DNA of 64,000 nt from Vibrio rotiferianus CAIM 577 = LMG 21460 (GTDB taxonomy: Bacteria > Pseudomonadota > Gammaproteobacteria > Enterobacterales > Vibrionaceae). Both the position numbers and the translations under genes were made by a program. This document shows, piece by piece, positions 1 through 8,424 of this stretch. Positions within the stretch are counted from its first letter, which is position 1. Every line of letters begins with the position of its first letter. The stretch lies in contig NZ_APHW01000010.1 in assembly GCF_002741985.1 (NCBI RefSeq), positions 1 through 64,000 on the forward strand, read 5' to 3'. Below the pieces are notes generated by a model that saw nothing but the letters and a program-made list of their open reading frames with translations, did no database searches and was not told where the DNA came from.

Positions 1-85
<85 letters not shown>

Positions 86-170
86 AGGGTATTTTTATAC
101 TTAGATGTTAGTTTCCCAACCTACCTTCCAAGTTGTTCTCATGTTCAAAGGATAAACACAAGAAAGAATA

Positions 171-255
<85 letters not shown>

Positions 256-312
256 AGGGTATTTTTATACTTAAGATTTCTTTTCCCAACACATCTCTCA
301 AGTGCGGAGCGC

Positions 313-340
313 ATCATAGCAAACTCGCTCCGGCTGTAAA
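313..340 (-). promoter_or_regulatory. tRNA-Tyr operon promoter (stringent type)
   Basis: On the minus strand a -35 TTTACA (335-340) and a -10 TATGAT (313-318) are 16 bp apart. They are followed by a GC-rich discriminator (GCGCTCC), which is typical of ppGpp-sensitive stable-RNA promoters. The predicted transcript starts about 50 nt before the first tRNA. Confidence 0.65.
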
Positions 341-462
341 GCGTTTTTCTTACGTTTTTACGTTGAATGCTGCCTTTTTGGGCAAAGATGGCAGAAAGTC
401 AGCGTTTTGTATGTCCTTTAAACAAAAAGGAAACTTACTATTTACCGGAATTTACACTACTT

Positions 463-478
463 GACGTTATACAACGTA
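463..478 (+). promoter_or_regulatory. Candidate operator/promoter of the RND efflux operon
   Basis: An inverted repeat ACGTT-N4-AACGT overlaps a -35-like TTGACG (461-466) about 60 bp before the efflux genes. No good -10 matches it. It could be a TetR-type operator, but no regulator gene lies beside the pump. Inference only. Confidence 0.3.
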
Positions 479-537
479 TCTACTGATAAACTGTATGCAG
501 TCAAGTAATATCCATTTATTCTTTAGTAGTTACGATT

Positions 538-1644
538 ATGAGCATGAAAGCCACTTTATCCATTTTGACGCTTTCTATATTGATGGCCTCACCCGCAGCT
601 TTCGCAGCAAAGCGTGGACCGTCAGCAGTAACAGTTGTTACTGAACAAGTAGAAACGCATGAAATCAATCAGTCTTTATCGTTAATCGGCAAGCTTGAAG
701 CTGCGGAATCAGTCATTGTTGCTTCAGAGGTTGCTGGCAAGGTGAAACAGATCGCCGTTAAAGCCAATCAAAACGTTCAGCAAGACCAATTGCTTATTCT
801 ATTAAATGACGATAAAGCACAAGCGGCTTTAGTAGAAGCAAAAGCTTACTTAAAGGATGAGCAACGTAAGTTAAAAGAATTTCAGCGTTTGGTGAAACGT
901 AATGCGATCACTCAAACAGAAATTGATGCACAAAAAGCCAGTGTAGAGATTGCAGAAGCGCGCCTTGATGCTGCAAAAGCCAACTTAGCGGATCTTCATA
1001 TTGCAGCTCCTTTTGCCGGTACGGTTGGCTTTATTGATTTCAGTCGAGGAAAAATGGTCAGTGCAGGTTCTGAGTTACTGACTTTGGATGACCTATCGGT
1101 AATGGAGTTGGATCTGCAAGTTCCAGAGCGCTACCTTTCTATGCTGTCGGTTGGTATGGAGGTCGGTGCGACCACCAGCGCGTGGAGCGGTATGGGCTTT
1201 GTCGGTAAAGTAACAGGCATTGATACTCGTATCAGTGCTGAAACTTTGAACCTTCGTATTCGTATTGAATTCGACAATCCTGAAAACCACCTTAAACCAG
1301 GTATGTTGATGAATGCGTCTTTGGCATTCCCTGCTATTGAAGCGCCAATTATCCCTGTTCAAGCACTGGAATACTCAGGTACTAAGCGTTTCGTGTACGT
1401 TATTGATGAAGACAACAAAGCGAAGCGTCAAGAAGTACTCTTGGGTGCACGTGTCGACAACGAAGTTGTGATTGAATCTGGTGTTGAGATCGGTGACAAG
1501 ATCGTCGTGCAAGGTATTGTGAACATGCGCGATGGCGTAGAAGTAAAAGAGATCGTTGCACCTGGCAAAGTGAAAACCGCTGATGCAAGCGGTGAGCAAG
1601 GTGTGAAAGGCTCGCAAGGCAAAGCGGCTAAGGAAGCAAATTAA
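538..1644 (+). CDS. RND efflux periplasmic adaptor (HlyD/AcrA family)
   Basis: This 368-residue protein is a membrane-fusion adaptor that links an inner-membrane RND pump to an outer-membrane channel. It starts with a cleavable signal peptide ending in AFA before residue 25, with no lipobox cysteine, so it is a soluble periplasmic adaptor rather than an AcrA-like lipoprotein. A biotinyl-lipoyl half with VAGKV is followed by a short alpha-hairpin of about residues 95-145, the returning lipoyl half (LHIAAPFAGTVG), a beta-barrel and a membrane-proximal domain. Two in-frame ATGs (538, 544) are possible starts. Its stop overlaps the pump start by one base (TAATG), so the two are translationally coupled. 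No outer-membrane partner is encoded here; TolC elsewhere is likely. Confidence 0.9.
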   Translation: MSMKATLSILTLSILMASPAAFAAKRGPSAVTVVTEQVETHEINQSLSLIGKLEAAESVIVASEVAGKVKQIAVKANQNVQQDQLLILLNDDKAQAALVEAKAYLKDEQRKLKEFQRLVKRNAITQTEIDAQKASVEIAEARLDAAKANLADLHIAAPFAGTVGFIDFSRGKMVSAGSELLTLDDLSVMELDLQVPERYLSMLSVGMEVGATTSAWSGMGFVGKVTGIDTRISAETLNLRIRIEFDNPENHLKPGMLMNASLAFPAIEAPIIPVQALEYSGTKRFVYVIDEDNKAKRQEVLLGARVDNEVVIESGVEIGDKIVVQGIVNMRDGVEVKEIVAPGKVKTADASGEQGVKGSQGKAAKEAN

Positions 1645-4600
1645 TGTTACTTTCTGACGTTTCCGTAAAACGCCCCGTTGCCGCGCTGGTATTGAGCATG
1701 CTGCTATGTGTATTCGGCTTTGTGTCGTTTACCAAGCTTGCAGTACGTGAAATGCCAGACATCGAAAGCCCAGTGGTCTCGATCAGTACACGTTACGAAG
1801 GTGCTTCAGCAACCATTATCGAGAGTCAAATTACCTCAGTGTTGGAAGACCAACTTTCGGGTATCAGTGGTATAGACGAAATCAGTTCGACGACGCGTAA
1901 CAGTATGTCGCGTATCACTATTACTTTTGAGTTAGGTTATGACCTCAATACGGGGGTAAGTGACGTTCGTGATGCGGTTGCTCGTGCTCAGCGCTCGTTG
2001 CCAGATGAAGCTGACGACCCTGTGGTGTACAAAAACAATGGCTCTAGTGAAGCTTCCCTCTATATTAACCTTAGTTCTTCTGAGATGGACCGTACACAGC
2101 TAACGGATTATGCCGAGCGCGTACTCATGGATCGGTTTAGTCTTATCTCGGGCGTAAGTTCTATCGATCTTTCTGGTGGTTTGTACAAAGTCATGTACGT
2201 GAAACTAAAACCAGATTTGATGGCGGGGCGCTCGGTGATCGCCTCAGATATTACGTCAGCACTTCGTAGTGAGAACTTGGAAAGTCCAGGTGGTGAAGTA
2301 CGTAACGATTCCACTGTTATGTCAGTGCGAACCGCTCGTACTTACAACACGCCAGAAGATTTTCAATATCTGGTCGTAAAACGTGCAAGCGACAACACGC
2401 CAATTTACTTAAAAGATGTAGCAGATGTCTTCATCGGTGCAGAGAACGAGAACTCGACCTTTAAAAGTGATGGTGTCGTAAACATCAGTTTGGGCGTTGT
2501 CCCTCAATCAGATGCGAACCCATTAGAAGTGGCGAAAGCTGTTCGCTCAGAAGTCGATAAGATTCAGAAGTTCTTGCCGGATGGTACTCGTCTTGCGATT
2601 GACTATGACGCAACGGTATTTATCGAGCGTTCTATTGCAGAGGTATACAGTACGCTCTTTATTACCGGTGGCCTGGTTATTCTGGTGCTGTACATCTTTA
2701 TCGGTCAGGCTCGTGCGACGTTGATCCCTGCTGTAACGGTACCAGTCTCGCTTATTTCTTCCTTTATAGCCGCTTATTACTTTGGTTTCTCTATCAACCT
2801 GATTACCTTAATGGCGCTTATCCTGTCTATCGGTCTGGTAGTGGATGATGCGATCGTTGTCGTAGAGAACATCTTCCACCATATTGAGCGTGGTGAATCT
2901 CCTCTATTGGCAGCGTATAAAGGTACCCGAGAAGTAGGTTTTGCGGTTATCGCAACTACGCTAGTTCTGGTGATGGTGTTCCTACCGATTTCCTTTATGG
3001 ATGGCATGGTTGGTTTGCTATTTACCGAGTTTTCAGTATTGCTGGCAATGTCGGTGATCTTCTCTTCGTTGATTGCACTAACACTGACACCAGTGCTGGG
3101 CAGTCAAATTCTAAAAGCGAACGTAAAACCAAACCGATTCAATCAAGTGGTTGATAAGTTGTTTGCTAAGCTAGAGGCCGGCTATCGTGCTGCTCTTAAA
3201 GGAGCGTTAAAGATTCGTTGGGCAGCTCCTTTGGTTATCCTTGCTTGTATGGGCGGCAGTTACTTCTTAATGAATCAAGTACCAGCACAGTTAACCCCAC
3301 AAGAAGATCGTGGTGTTATCTTTGCTTTTGTTCGTGGCGCGGATGCGACTTCTTACAACCGTATGTCGGCTAACATGGACATTGTAGAAGATCGTTTGAT
3401 GCCACTTTTAGGCCAAGGTTTCCTGAAATCATTCAGCATCCAAACGCCGGCATTTGGTGGGCAAGCTGGTGACCAAACGGGTTTCGTGATCATGATTCTG
3501 GAAGACTGGAATGAGCGTGATGTCACCGCTCAAGATGCCTTGAATCAAGTACGTAAATCACTGGCGGGCATTCCAGATGTGCGTGTGTTCCCATTCATGC
3601 CGGGCTTTCGCGGTGGATCGAGTGAACCTGTGCAGTTTGTATTAGGTGGTTCGGACTACGATGAGCTTTTAGTCTGGGCGGAAATGCTGAAGAACAAGGC
3701 CGAAGAATCCCCGCTGATGGAAGGTGCAGAGATCGACTATTCGGAGAAAACGCCTGAGCTCCTTGTATCGGTTGATACGCGCCGTGCCGCAGAATTAGGC
3801 GTTAGCGTAAAAGACATTTCAGATACTTTGGAGATTATGCTGGGTGGTAAAAGTGAAACTACCTATGTTGACCGTGGTGAGGAGTATGATGTTTACCTAC
3901 GTGGTGACGAAAACAGCTTCAACAACGCGGCTGATTTAAGCCAGATCTACTTGCGAACTAACAGTGGTGAACTGGTGACTCTAGATACCGTTACTAAGGT
4001 AGAAGAAGTCGCGGCATCAATTCGTTTGTCTCATTACAACAAACAGAAGTCGATCACTATTACTGCAAACTTATCGGAAGGCTACACCTTAGGCGAAGCA
4101 CTCGACTTCTTAGATCAACAGGCGATTGATAACCTACCAGGTGATATCTCAGTAAGTTACTCGGGAGAGTCAAAAGACTTTAAAGAGAACCAAGCCAGTG
4201 TTGCTGTTGTGTTTGCCTTGGCATTGCTGGTGGCATACCTAGTACTGGCAGCGCAGTTCGAAAGCTTCGTTAACCCACTGGTGGTAATGTTCACTGTACC
4301 TATGGGGGTATTTGGCGGCTTCCTTGGCTTAGTTGTGATGAGCCAAGGGATGAATATCTACAGCCAGATCGGCATGATCATGTTGATCGGTATGGTAACC
4401 AAGAATGGTATTTTGATCGTTGAGTTTGCTAACCAGCTGCGTGACCGTGGCATTGAGTTTGAAAAAGCGATTATTGATGCGGCTGCGCGCCGCCTTCGTC
4501 CGATCATGATGACGGCATTCACGACGCTTGCTGGTGCAATCCCTTTGATTATGTCTACAGGAGCTGGCTACGAAAGTCGTGTGGCCGTTGGTACGGTTAT

Positions 4601-4757
4601 CTTCTTCGGCATGGGCTTCGCGACGTTAGTTACCCTGTTCGTTATTCCTGCGATGTACCGATTGATTTCTGCGAAGACTCGATCACCTGGTCATGTCGAG
4701 GCTGAATTGAACAAAGCACTGAGTCACGATACAAAAGGGCGTATTGCGCATCCGTAG
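1644..4757 (+). CDS. RND multidrug efflux pump, inner-membrane subunit (AcrB/HAE1 family)
   Basis: This 1037-residue proton-driven pump has the usual RND length with 12 membrane spans and two large periplasmic loops. The proton-relay residues are present: the aspartate pair in TM4 (GLVVDDAIVVVENI) and the lysine in TM10 (GMVTKNGILIVEF). That places it with drug/amphiphile (HAE) pumps rather than metal (HME) pumps. It forms a two-gene operon with the upstream adaptor, overlapping by one base, and ends in a strong terminator. Vibrios carry many such vme/vex systems and I cannot tell which one this is, so no symbol is given. Confidence 0.93.
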   Translation: MLLSDVSVKRPVAALVLSMLLCVFGFVSFTKLAVREMPDIESPVVSISTRYEGASATIIESQITSVLEDQLSGISGIDEISSTTRNSMSRITITFELGYDLNTGVSDVRDAVARAQRSLPDEADDPVVYKNNGSSEASLYINLSSSEMDRTQLTDYAERVLMDRFSLISGVSSIDLSGGLYKVMYVKLKPDLMAGRSVIASDITSALRSENLESPGGEVRNDSTVMSVRTARTYNTPEDFQYLVVKRASDNTPIYLKDVADVFIGAENENSTFKSDGVVNISLGVVPQSDANPLEVAKAVRSEVDKIQKFLPDGTRLAIDYDATVFIERSIAEVYSTLFITGGLVILVLYIFIGQARATLIPAVTVPVSLISSFIAAYYFGFSINLITLMALILSIGLVVDDAIVVVENIFHHIERGESPLLAAYKGTREVGFAVIATTLVLVMVFLPISFMDGMVGLLFTEFSVLLAMSVIFSSLIALTLTPVLGSQILKANVKPNRFNQVVDKLFAKLEAGYRAALKGALKIRWAAPLVILACMGGSYFLMNQVPAQLTPQEDRGVIFAFVRGADATSYNRMSANMDIVEDRLMPLLGQGFLKSFSIQTPAFGGQAGDQTGFVIMILEDWNERDVTAQDALNQVRKSLAGIPDVRVFPFMPGFRGGSSEPVQFVLGGSDYDELLVWAEMLKNKAEESPLMEGAEIDYSEKTPELLVSVDTRRAAELGVSVKDISDTLEIMLGGKSETTYVDRGEEYDVYLRGDENSFNNAADLSQIYLRTNSGELVTLDTVTKVEEVAASIRLSHYNKQKSITITANLSEGYTLGEALDFLDQQAIDNLPGDISVSYSGESKDFKENQASVAVVFALALLVAYLVLAAQFESFVNPLVVMFTVPMGVFGGFLGLVVMSQGMNIYSQIGMIMLIGMVTKNGILIVEFANQLRDRGIEFEKAIIDAAARRLRPIMMTAFTTLAGAIPLIMSTGAGYESRVAVGTVIFFGMGFATLVTLFVIPAMYRLISAKTRSPGHVEAELNKALSHDTKGRIAHP

Positions 4758-4783
4758 GTTATTCTCGCTAAGATTTTGAAATT

Positions 4784-4815
4784 AAAAGCCGAACGTTTTT
4801 CGTTCGGCTTTTTTG
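4784..4815 (+). terminator. Rho-independent terminator of the RND operon
   Basis: The stem AGCCGAACG/CGTTCGGCT has a five-T loop and is followed by a T run. Confidence 0.85.
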
Positions 4816-4972
4816 TGTTTTTCGTCTGACTATTTATAGATCTGATGATAATTGTTGGTTATTCTTTCGTCACTTCTTCGAGGGGCACTGGATTCGCTCA
4901 TCGTGTTTGGCTGAGCGTTTGGTCTTTTTTGGGTGCTGCATGCGCAAGGAATGATGCTGTACTAATGATGGT

Positions 4973-5167
4973 ATGAGGTGTTTCTTGAAAAAGTGTCGTG
5001 GTAGTTATTTGATTGAAATGGTTGCGGTAATGGGGATGGTTGTATTGTTTGCGACAACCGTTTTACCTCAGTTTGCCAACGTTCTAAAAGCAAAAAGTGA
5101 GAAAACGTTGCAATCTGTTGAGCATCGTGTCCATGTCGATCAAAAGCACGATGAGATAGTTCTTTAG
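4973..5167 (+). CDS. Small prepilin-like protein (64 aa), unknown function
   Basis: This is a 64-residue protein with a basic leader (MRCFLKKCRG) followed by SYLIEMVAVMGM and a hydrophobic stretch to about residue 32. Glycine at -1 and glutamate at +5 of the mature chain match the type IV prepilin (PilD) cleavage rule, and the hydrophobic N-terminal helix fits a pseudopilin. The chain stops about 30 residues after the helix, so there is no globular pilin domain. The start codon lacks a good ribosome-binding site: AAGGA lies 22 bases upstream. A strong terminator follows directly, which supports a real short gene. It could be a truncated relic of a pilin gene. I do not recognise a named family. 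Confidence 0.5.
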   Translation: MRCFLKKCRGSYLIEMVAVMGMVVLFATTVLPQFANVLKAKSEKTLQSVEHRVHVDQKHDEIVL

Positions 5168-5172
5168 AATAA

Positions 5173-5212
5173 AGAAAGCCGAGGTCATATGCCTCGGCTT
5201 TGGTTTTCTTTG
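5173..5212. terminator. Bidirectional terminator
   Basis: A perfect 10-bp stem AAAGCCGAGG/CCTCGGCTTT lies between convergent genes, with T-rich sequence on both sides. It serves both the small prepilin-like gene and the barrel protein gene. Confidence 0.8.
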
Positions 5213-5224
5213 CAGAATTTTAAA

Positions 5225-5800
5225 TCAGAAGTTCTTGCCAATACTGATTTGAAAACCGTCATACTTGTCGTAAAAATCATCCAGTTCCACATCAGCAAAG
5301 CCGTATATGTATTCTGCTTTTAGCCAAAAGTTTTGGTCAATATCCCATTGTAAACCACCGCCTACGTTGAACATCACGCCGGAATTATCATCAACGTTAT
5401 CGAGTGATTCGATATACATCTCAGCTTGAGTTAGTAGTGCGCTAGCACGACCGAATAGTTTAAATGGAGTATCGCCAAGGTAAGGTGAAGTAGCTAAACC
5501 TGACACACCAAATTGGTAGTAGTGTAGATTGATTTTTTCACTGGTTGGTTGGAATTTCAGTTCACTTTGTGTGTAACGTACGACACCTTCTACTGAAAAG
5601 TACTCATTGATATTCTTACCCCAACCGATAGTGATATGCGGGTTTGCAAGTTCGCTTTCGGTATTGCTGCCAAATTTAGGCGTTTCGTAACCAATATTAC
5701 CGCTACCTAAGTAGAAGTACATGTCTTGATCTTTTGGTTGAGCTGCATAAGCAGAAGCGCTTAATGCGATTGTAGACAGCAAGAAGATGGCATTTTTCAT
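5225..5800 (-). CDS. Outer-membrane beta-barrel protein (porin/OmpA-like fold)
   Basis: This 191-residue protein has a clear signal peptide (cleavage after AYA, about residue 19). The mature part is of alternating beta-strand character and ends in GKNF, a C-terminal phenylalanine typical of BAM-inserted barrels. It is about the size of an eight-stranded barrel. Phrases such as HITIGWGKNINEYFSVEG and GGGLQWDID resemble the OmpA/OmpW-like transmembrane families (outer membrane protein beta-barrel domain). There is no peptidoglycan-binding domain. It is monocistronic between two terminators. Function unknown; a small porin or adhesin is possible. Confidence 0.8.
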   Translation of the reverse strand: MKNAIFLLSTIALSASAYAAQPKDQDMYFYLGSGNIGYETPKFGSNTESELANPHITIGWGKNINEYFSVEGVVRYTQSELKFQPTSEKINLHYYQFGVSGLATSPYLGDTPFKLFGRASALLTQAEMYIESLDNVDDNSGVMFNVGGGLQWDIDQNFWLKAEYIYGFADVELDDFYDKYDGFQISIGKNF

Positions 5801-5933
5801 AATATGACTATAACCTTTGGTGGTACTAGCAGTTGAGTTTAATCAATGAGATAGAGGTTGGGTATATTAACAGCCTGAATAGACGGTTAGTCAACTAGCA
5901 GTGATCTCAATTCTAAAAATAAAGGAAAGTAAA

Positions 5934-6251
5934 GTGGCTGAATTCAAATACAAAAATCTGACCCAAGAAGAGCAAGACAAACTGGACGCAGCGACGTTTC
6001 GCCGTCTATTAGCGCATTTGGATGCAAACAAAGACGTGCAAAACATCGATCTAATGATCCTTGCTGGTTTCTGTCGTAACTGTTTCAGCAAATGGTACAA
6101 GGCAGAAGCGGAAGACCTTGGTGTGGATATCGACATCGATGATGCTCGTGAGCGTGTTTACGGCATGACTTACGATGAGTGGAAACAAAACCACCAACCT
6201 AAAGCAACACCAGAGCAGTTGGCTGCATTTGAGGCACGTCAGAAAAAGTAA
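5934..6251 (+). CDS. DUF1244 family protein
   Basis: This 105-residue cytoplasmic protein of unknown function matches the DUF1244 family. Key features are a CxxC pair in GFCRNCFSKWY and the segment VYGMTYDEWK. The start is taken as GTG at 5934 because AAAGGA lies seven bases upstream and family members begin at this point (VAEFKYK). A longer frame from 5901 has no ribosome-binding site. It stands alone, facing the convergent cysteine-synthase-like gene across a shared terminator. Confidence 0.85.
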   Translation: MAEFKYKNLTQEEQDKLDAATFRRLLAHLDANKDVQNIDLMILAGFCRNCFSKWYKAEAEDLGVDIDIDDARERVYGMTYDEWKQNHQPKATPEQLAAFEARQKK

Positions 6252-6274
6252 CGCTTCTTAGTGCAAAGATAATA

Positions 6275-6308
6275 AAAAAACAGCCCGCTGAATGAGCGGG
6301 CTGTTTTA
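6275..6308. terminator. Bidirectional terminator
   Basis: The stem AACAGCCCGCT/AGCGGGCTGTT lies between convergent genes, with A- and T-rich flanks on either side. Confidence 0.85.
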
Positions 6309-6325
6309 GTATGTGAAGTCTGATT

Positions 6326-7420
6326 TTATTCAGTGATTGGACCGCAGCATGCTGGCTCAACGCAGCCTTTCGACTGAATAATTTCAAGCTGTGCAAGGTA
6401 AGGTTGAATGTCACCGATGTTTTCTTTTACCCACTCAGTGTTGTAGTAAGTGTCTAGGTAACGTTCACCTGAATCACAAAGTAGTGTCACGATAGAACCA
6501 GTCTCACCACGTTGCTTCATTTCACACGCTAGCTGAAGTACGCCATATAGGTTAGTACCTGTCGATGCACCCACTTTACGACCGATCAAGCCAGATAGCC
6601 AATGCGCCGTTGCAACACTTGCTGCATCAGGGATTTTGCGCATTTCGTCTACAACGCCAGCGATAAAGCTCGGCTCAACACGTGGACGACCGATACCTTC
6701 GATCTTGCTGCCGTTTTCGCCCTTGATGTCCGCGTTGCCAGATTGGAAGTAGTCGTAGAACACAGAGTTATCAGGATCAACTACACACAGTTTTGTGTCG
6801 TATTTTTGGTAACGAATGAATCGACCAATCGTTGCAGACGTACCACCTGTACCTGGGCTCATCACAACCCAGCTTGGGATTGGATGATCTTCTAATTGCA
6901 TTTGGCTAAAGATAGAGTTCGCGATGTTGTTGTTACCACGCCAGTCTGTTGCACGCTCAGCGTAAGTAAATTGGTCCATGTAGTGACCGTTTAGCTCTTT
7001 CGCTAGACGACGAGACTCATCATAAATTTGGTCTGAACGGTCAACCAAGTGTGCTTTACCACCGTAGAATTCAATTTGTTCAATTTTCTTACGTGCAGTG
7101 GTTTTTGGCATCACCGCAATAAATGGTAAGCCTAGAAGACGCGCGAAGTACGCTTCAGAAACTGCTGTACTGCCTGATGACGCTTCAATCACCGTGGTTT
7201 CTGGACCGACCCAACCATTACAAATCGCATAAAGGAATAGTGAACGAGCCAAACGGTGCTTCAATGAACCGGTTGGGTGCGTGCTTTCATCTTTTAGATA
7301 GATGTCGATACCTTCCAAAGAAGGTAGATCTAATTTGAATAGGTGAGTATCTGCTGAGCGTTGAAAGTCTGCTTCGATTTTGCGTACAGCATTGTTGATC
7401 CAGTTGTGGTCAGTACACAT
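6326..7420 (-). CDS. PLP-dependent cysteine synthase family protein (probable L-cysteine desulfhydrase)
   Basis: This 364-residue fold-type II PLP enzyme carries the lysine for the Schiff base in GSLKHR (about K54), the substrate loop SSGST (about 81-85) and the phosphate-binding glycine loop GTGGTS. It is longer than CysK and has an unusual cysteine-rich tail, CVEPACCGP. It is divergent from an Lrp-type regulator resembling DecR, which in E. coli responds to cysteine and activates a cysteine-detoxifying operon. The pairing therefore suggests cysteine breakdown rather than synthesis. The biochemical assignment is inference; the family assignment is firm. Confidence 0.82.
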   Translation of the reverse strand: MCTDHNWINNAVRKIEADFQRSADTHLFKLDLPSLEGIDIYLKDESTHPTGSLKHRLARSLFLYAICNGWVGPETTVIEASSGSTAVSEAYFARLLGLPFIAVMPKTTARKKIEQIEFYGGKAHLVDRSDQIYDESRRLAKELNGHYMDQFTYAERATDWRGNNNIANSIFSQMQLEDHPIPSWVVMSPGTGGTSATIGRFIRYQKYDTKLCVVDPDNSVFYDYFQSGNADIKGENGSKIEGIGRPRVEPSFIAGVVDEMRKIPDAASVATAHWLSGLIGRKVGASTGTNLYGVLQLACEMKQRGETGSIVTLLCDSGERYLDTYYNTEWVKENIGDIQPYLAQLEIIQSKGCVEPACCGPITE

Positions 7421-7486
7421 AACGTGACTCCTCGAAATTCTGTAGGGTAGTTGTTTTTGTCTATAGGGATAATCTACCTATAACCC

Positions 7487-7546
7487 TAGAGAAAAACTTT
7501 GCTATTATTGTTTTGTTATTCACCTTTGGTAGAAAAGTTTTCTCTA
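7487..7546. promoter_or_regulatory. Candidate Lrp/DecR operators in the divergent promoter region
   Basis: Two copies of TAGAGAAAA(A)CTTT occur in opposite orientation, at 7487-7500 (plus) and 7531-7546 (minus, inside a near-palindrome). They sit between the divergent cysteine-metabolism enzyme and its likely regulator. Paired inverted sites fit a multimeric Lrp-type regulator. Inference from position and symmetry. Confidence 0.4.
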
Positions 7547-7565
7547 AATCAGGAAATAGCTAGGA

Positions 7566-8036
7566 ATGAGCTTAGACAAAATCGACAAACAGTTACTTTC
7601 TTTACTCCAAAACGACGGAACCTTGTCTTTAAATGACTTGGCTGAGCGAGTGAACCTGACCACCACTCCTTGTTGGAAGCGTTTGAAAAAGCTGGAAGAC
7701 GAAGGTTATATCGAGAAGCGCGTTGCATTGCTTAGTGCAGAGAAGCTGGATTTATCTTTTATTGCATTTGTGCAACTTAAGACTAGCGACCATTCAGAAG
7801 GGTGGTATCACCACTTTGTAACCACCGTAAGTGATTTCCCTGAAGTCATGGAGTTCTATCGGATGGCTGGGGAATACGACTATATGATGAAAGTTGTCGT
7901 AAAAGACATGAAGCGCTTTGATGAGTTCTACAAGCGATTGGTCAACAGCGTGAAAGGTTTATCCAATGTCACCTCAACCTTTGCAATGGAGCCGATTAAG
8001 TACACTACGGAACTGCCGATAAGTATTAGCTTGTAA
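7566..8036 (+). CDS. Lrp/AsnC family transcriptional regulator (DecR-like)
   Basis: This 156-residue protein has an N-terminal AsnC-type winged helix-turn-helix (about residues 5-60, [28 protein letters not shown]) and a C-terminal RAM/AsnC ligand-binding domain (about 70-145, including [12 protein letters not shown]). The length is standard for the family. It is divergent from the cysteine-synthase-like gene and most likely controls it in response to cysteine, as E. coli DecR (YbaO) does for its targets. The specific effector is inferred from context. Confidence 0.85.
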   Translation: MSLDKIDKQLLSLLQNDGTLSLNDLAERVNLTTTPCWKRLKKLEDEGYIEKRVALLSAEKLDLSFIAFVQLKTSDHSEGWYHHFVTTVSDFPEVMEFYRMAGEYDYMMKVVVKDMKRFDEFYKRLVNSVKGLSNVTSTFAMEPIKYTTELPISISL

Positions 8037-8424
8037 CCTTCTGCAAGTTTTGGGAAATGGCTTTACCTACCACAAGTTGAGACTACTGATATTTACTCTC
8101 CGTATCATTGGTAATGAAAGTCCATTTAAACAGATGAAAAATCCACAAAAAATCGACATATCACGACTGTTTTTGTCTTATTTTTGAGAGATCATAAGAA
8201 AAGTCTCTGAGTACTTAACTAGTATTTTGTATGTTTGGTTTTTCTAATGCAGCTAGGCAAGCGTTTGCTTTGTGAAAAACTCTGTATTTTGGGCGACGTT
8301 ATTGATCTTTGTGGGATATTTCATCGGTTTTTCAATTATTTGTGCATCGAATAAAAGGCTGTTGATGAATAAAACATCGTATTATTATCGCCGCACCTTG
8401 GGATGTAACTAATTATTACAAAAA
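8037..8424. other. Intergenic region, AT-rich, 388 bp
   Basis: No strong terminator follows the regulator gene. The region is AT-rich and presumably carries the promoter of the large lipoprotein. It also contains a 46-codon frame at 8272-8412 with one predicted membrane segment, listed separately. Confidence 0.5.
8272..8412 (+). CDS. Possible small membrane protein (46 aa)
   Basis: This frame starts at GTG and encodes a hydrophobic stretch (SVFWATLLIFVGYFIGFSII) followed by a basic tail ending RRTLGCN. It stops 12 bases before the lipoprotein start. There is no convincing ribosome-binding site, and T-rich DNA readily gives such hydrophobic frames by chance, so it is only a candidate. Confidence 0.2.
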   Translation: MKNSVFWATLLIFVGYFIGFSIICASNKRLLMNKTSYYYRRTLGCN

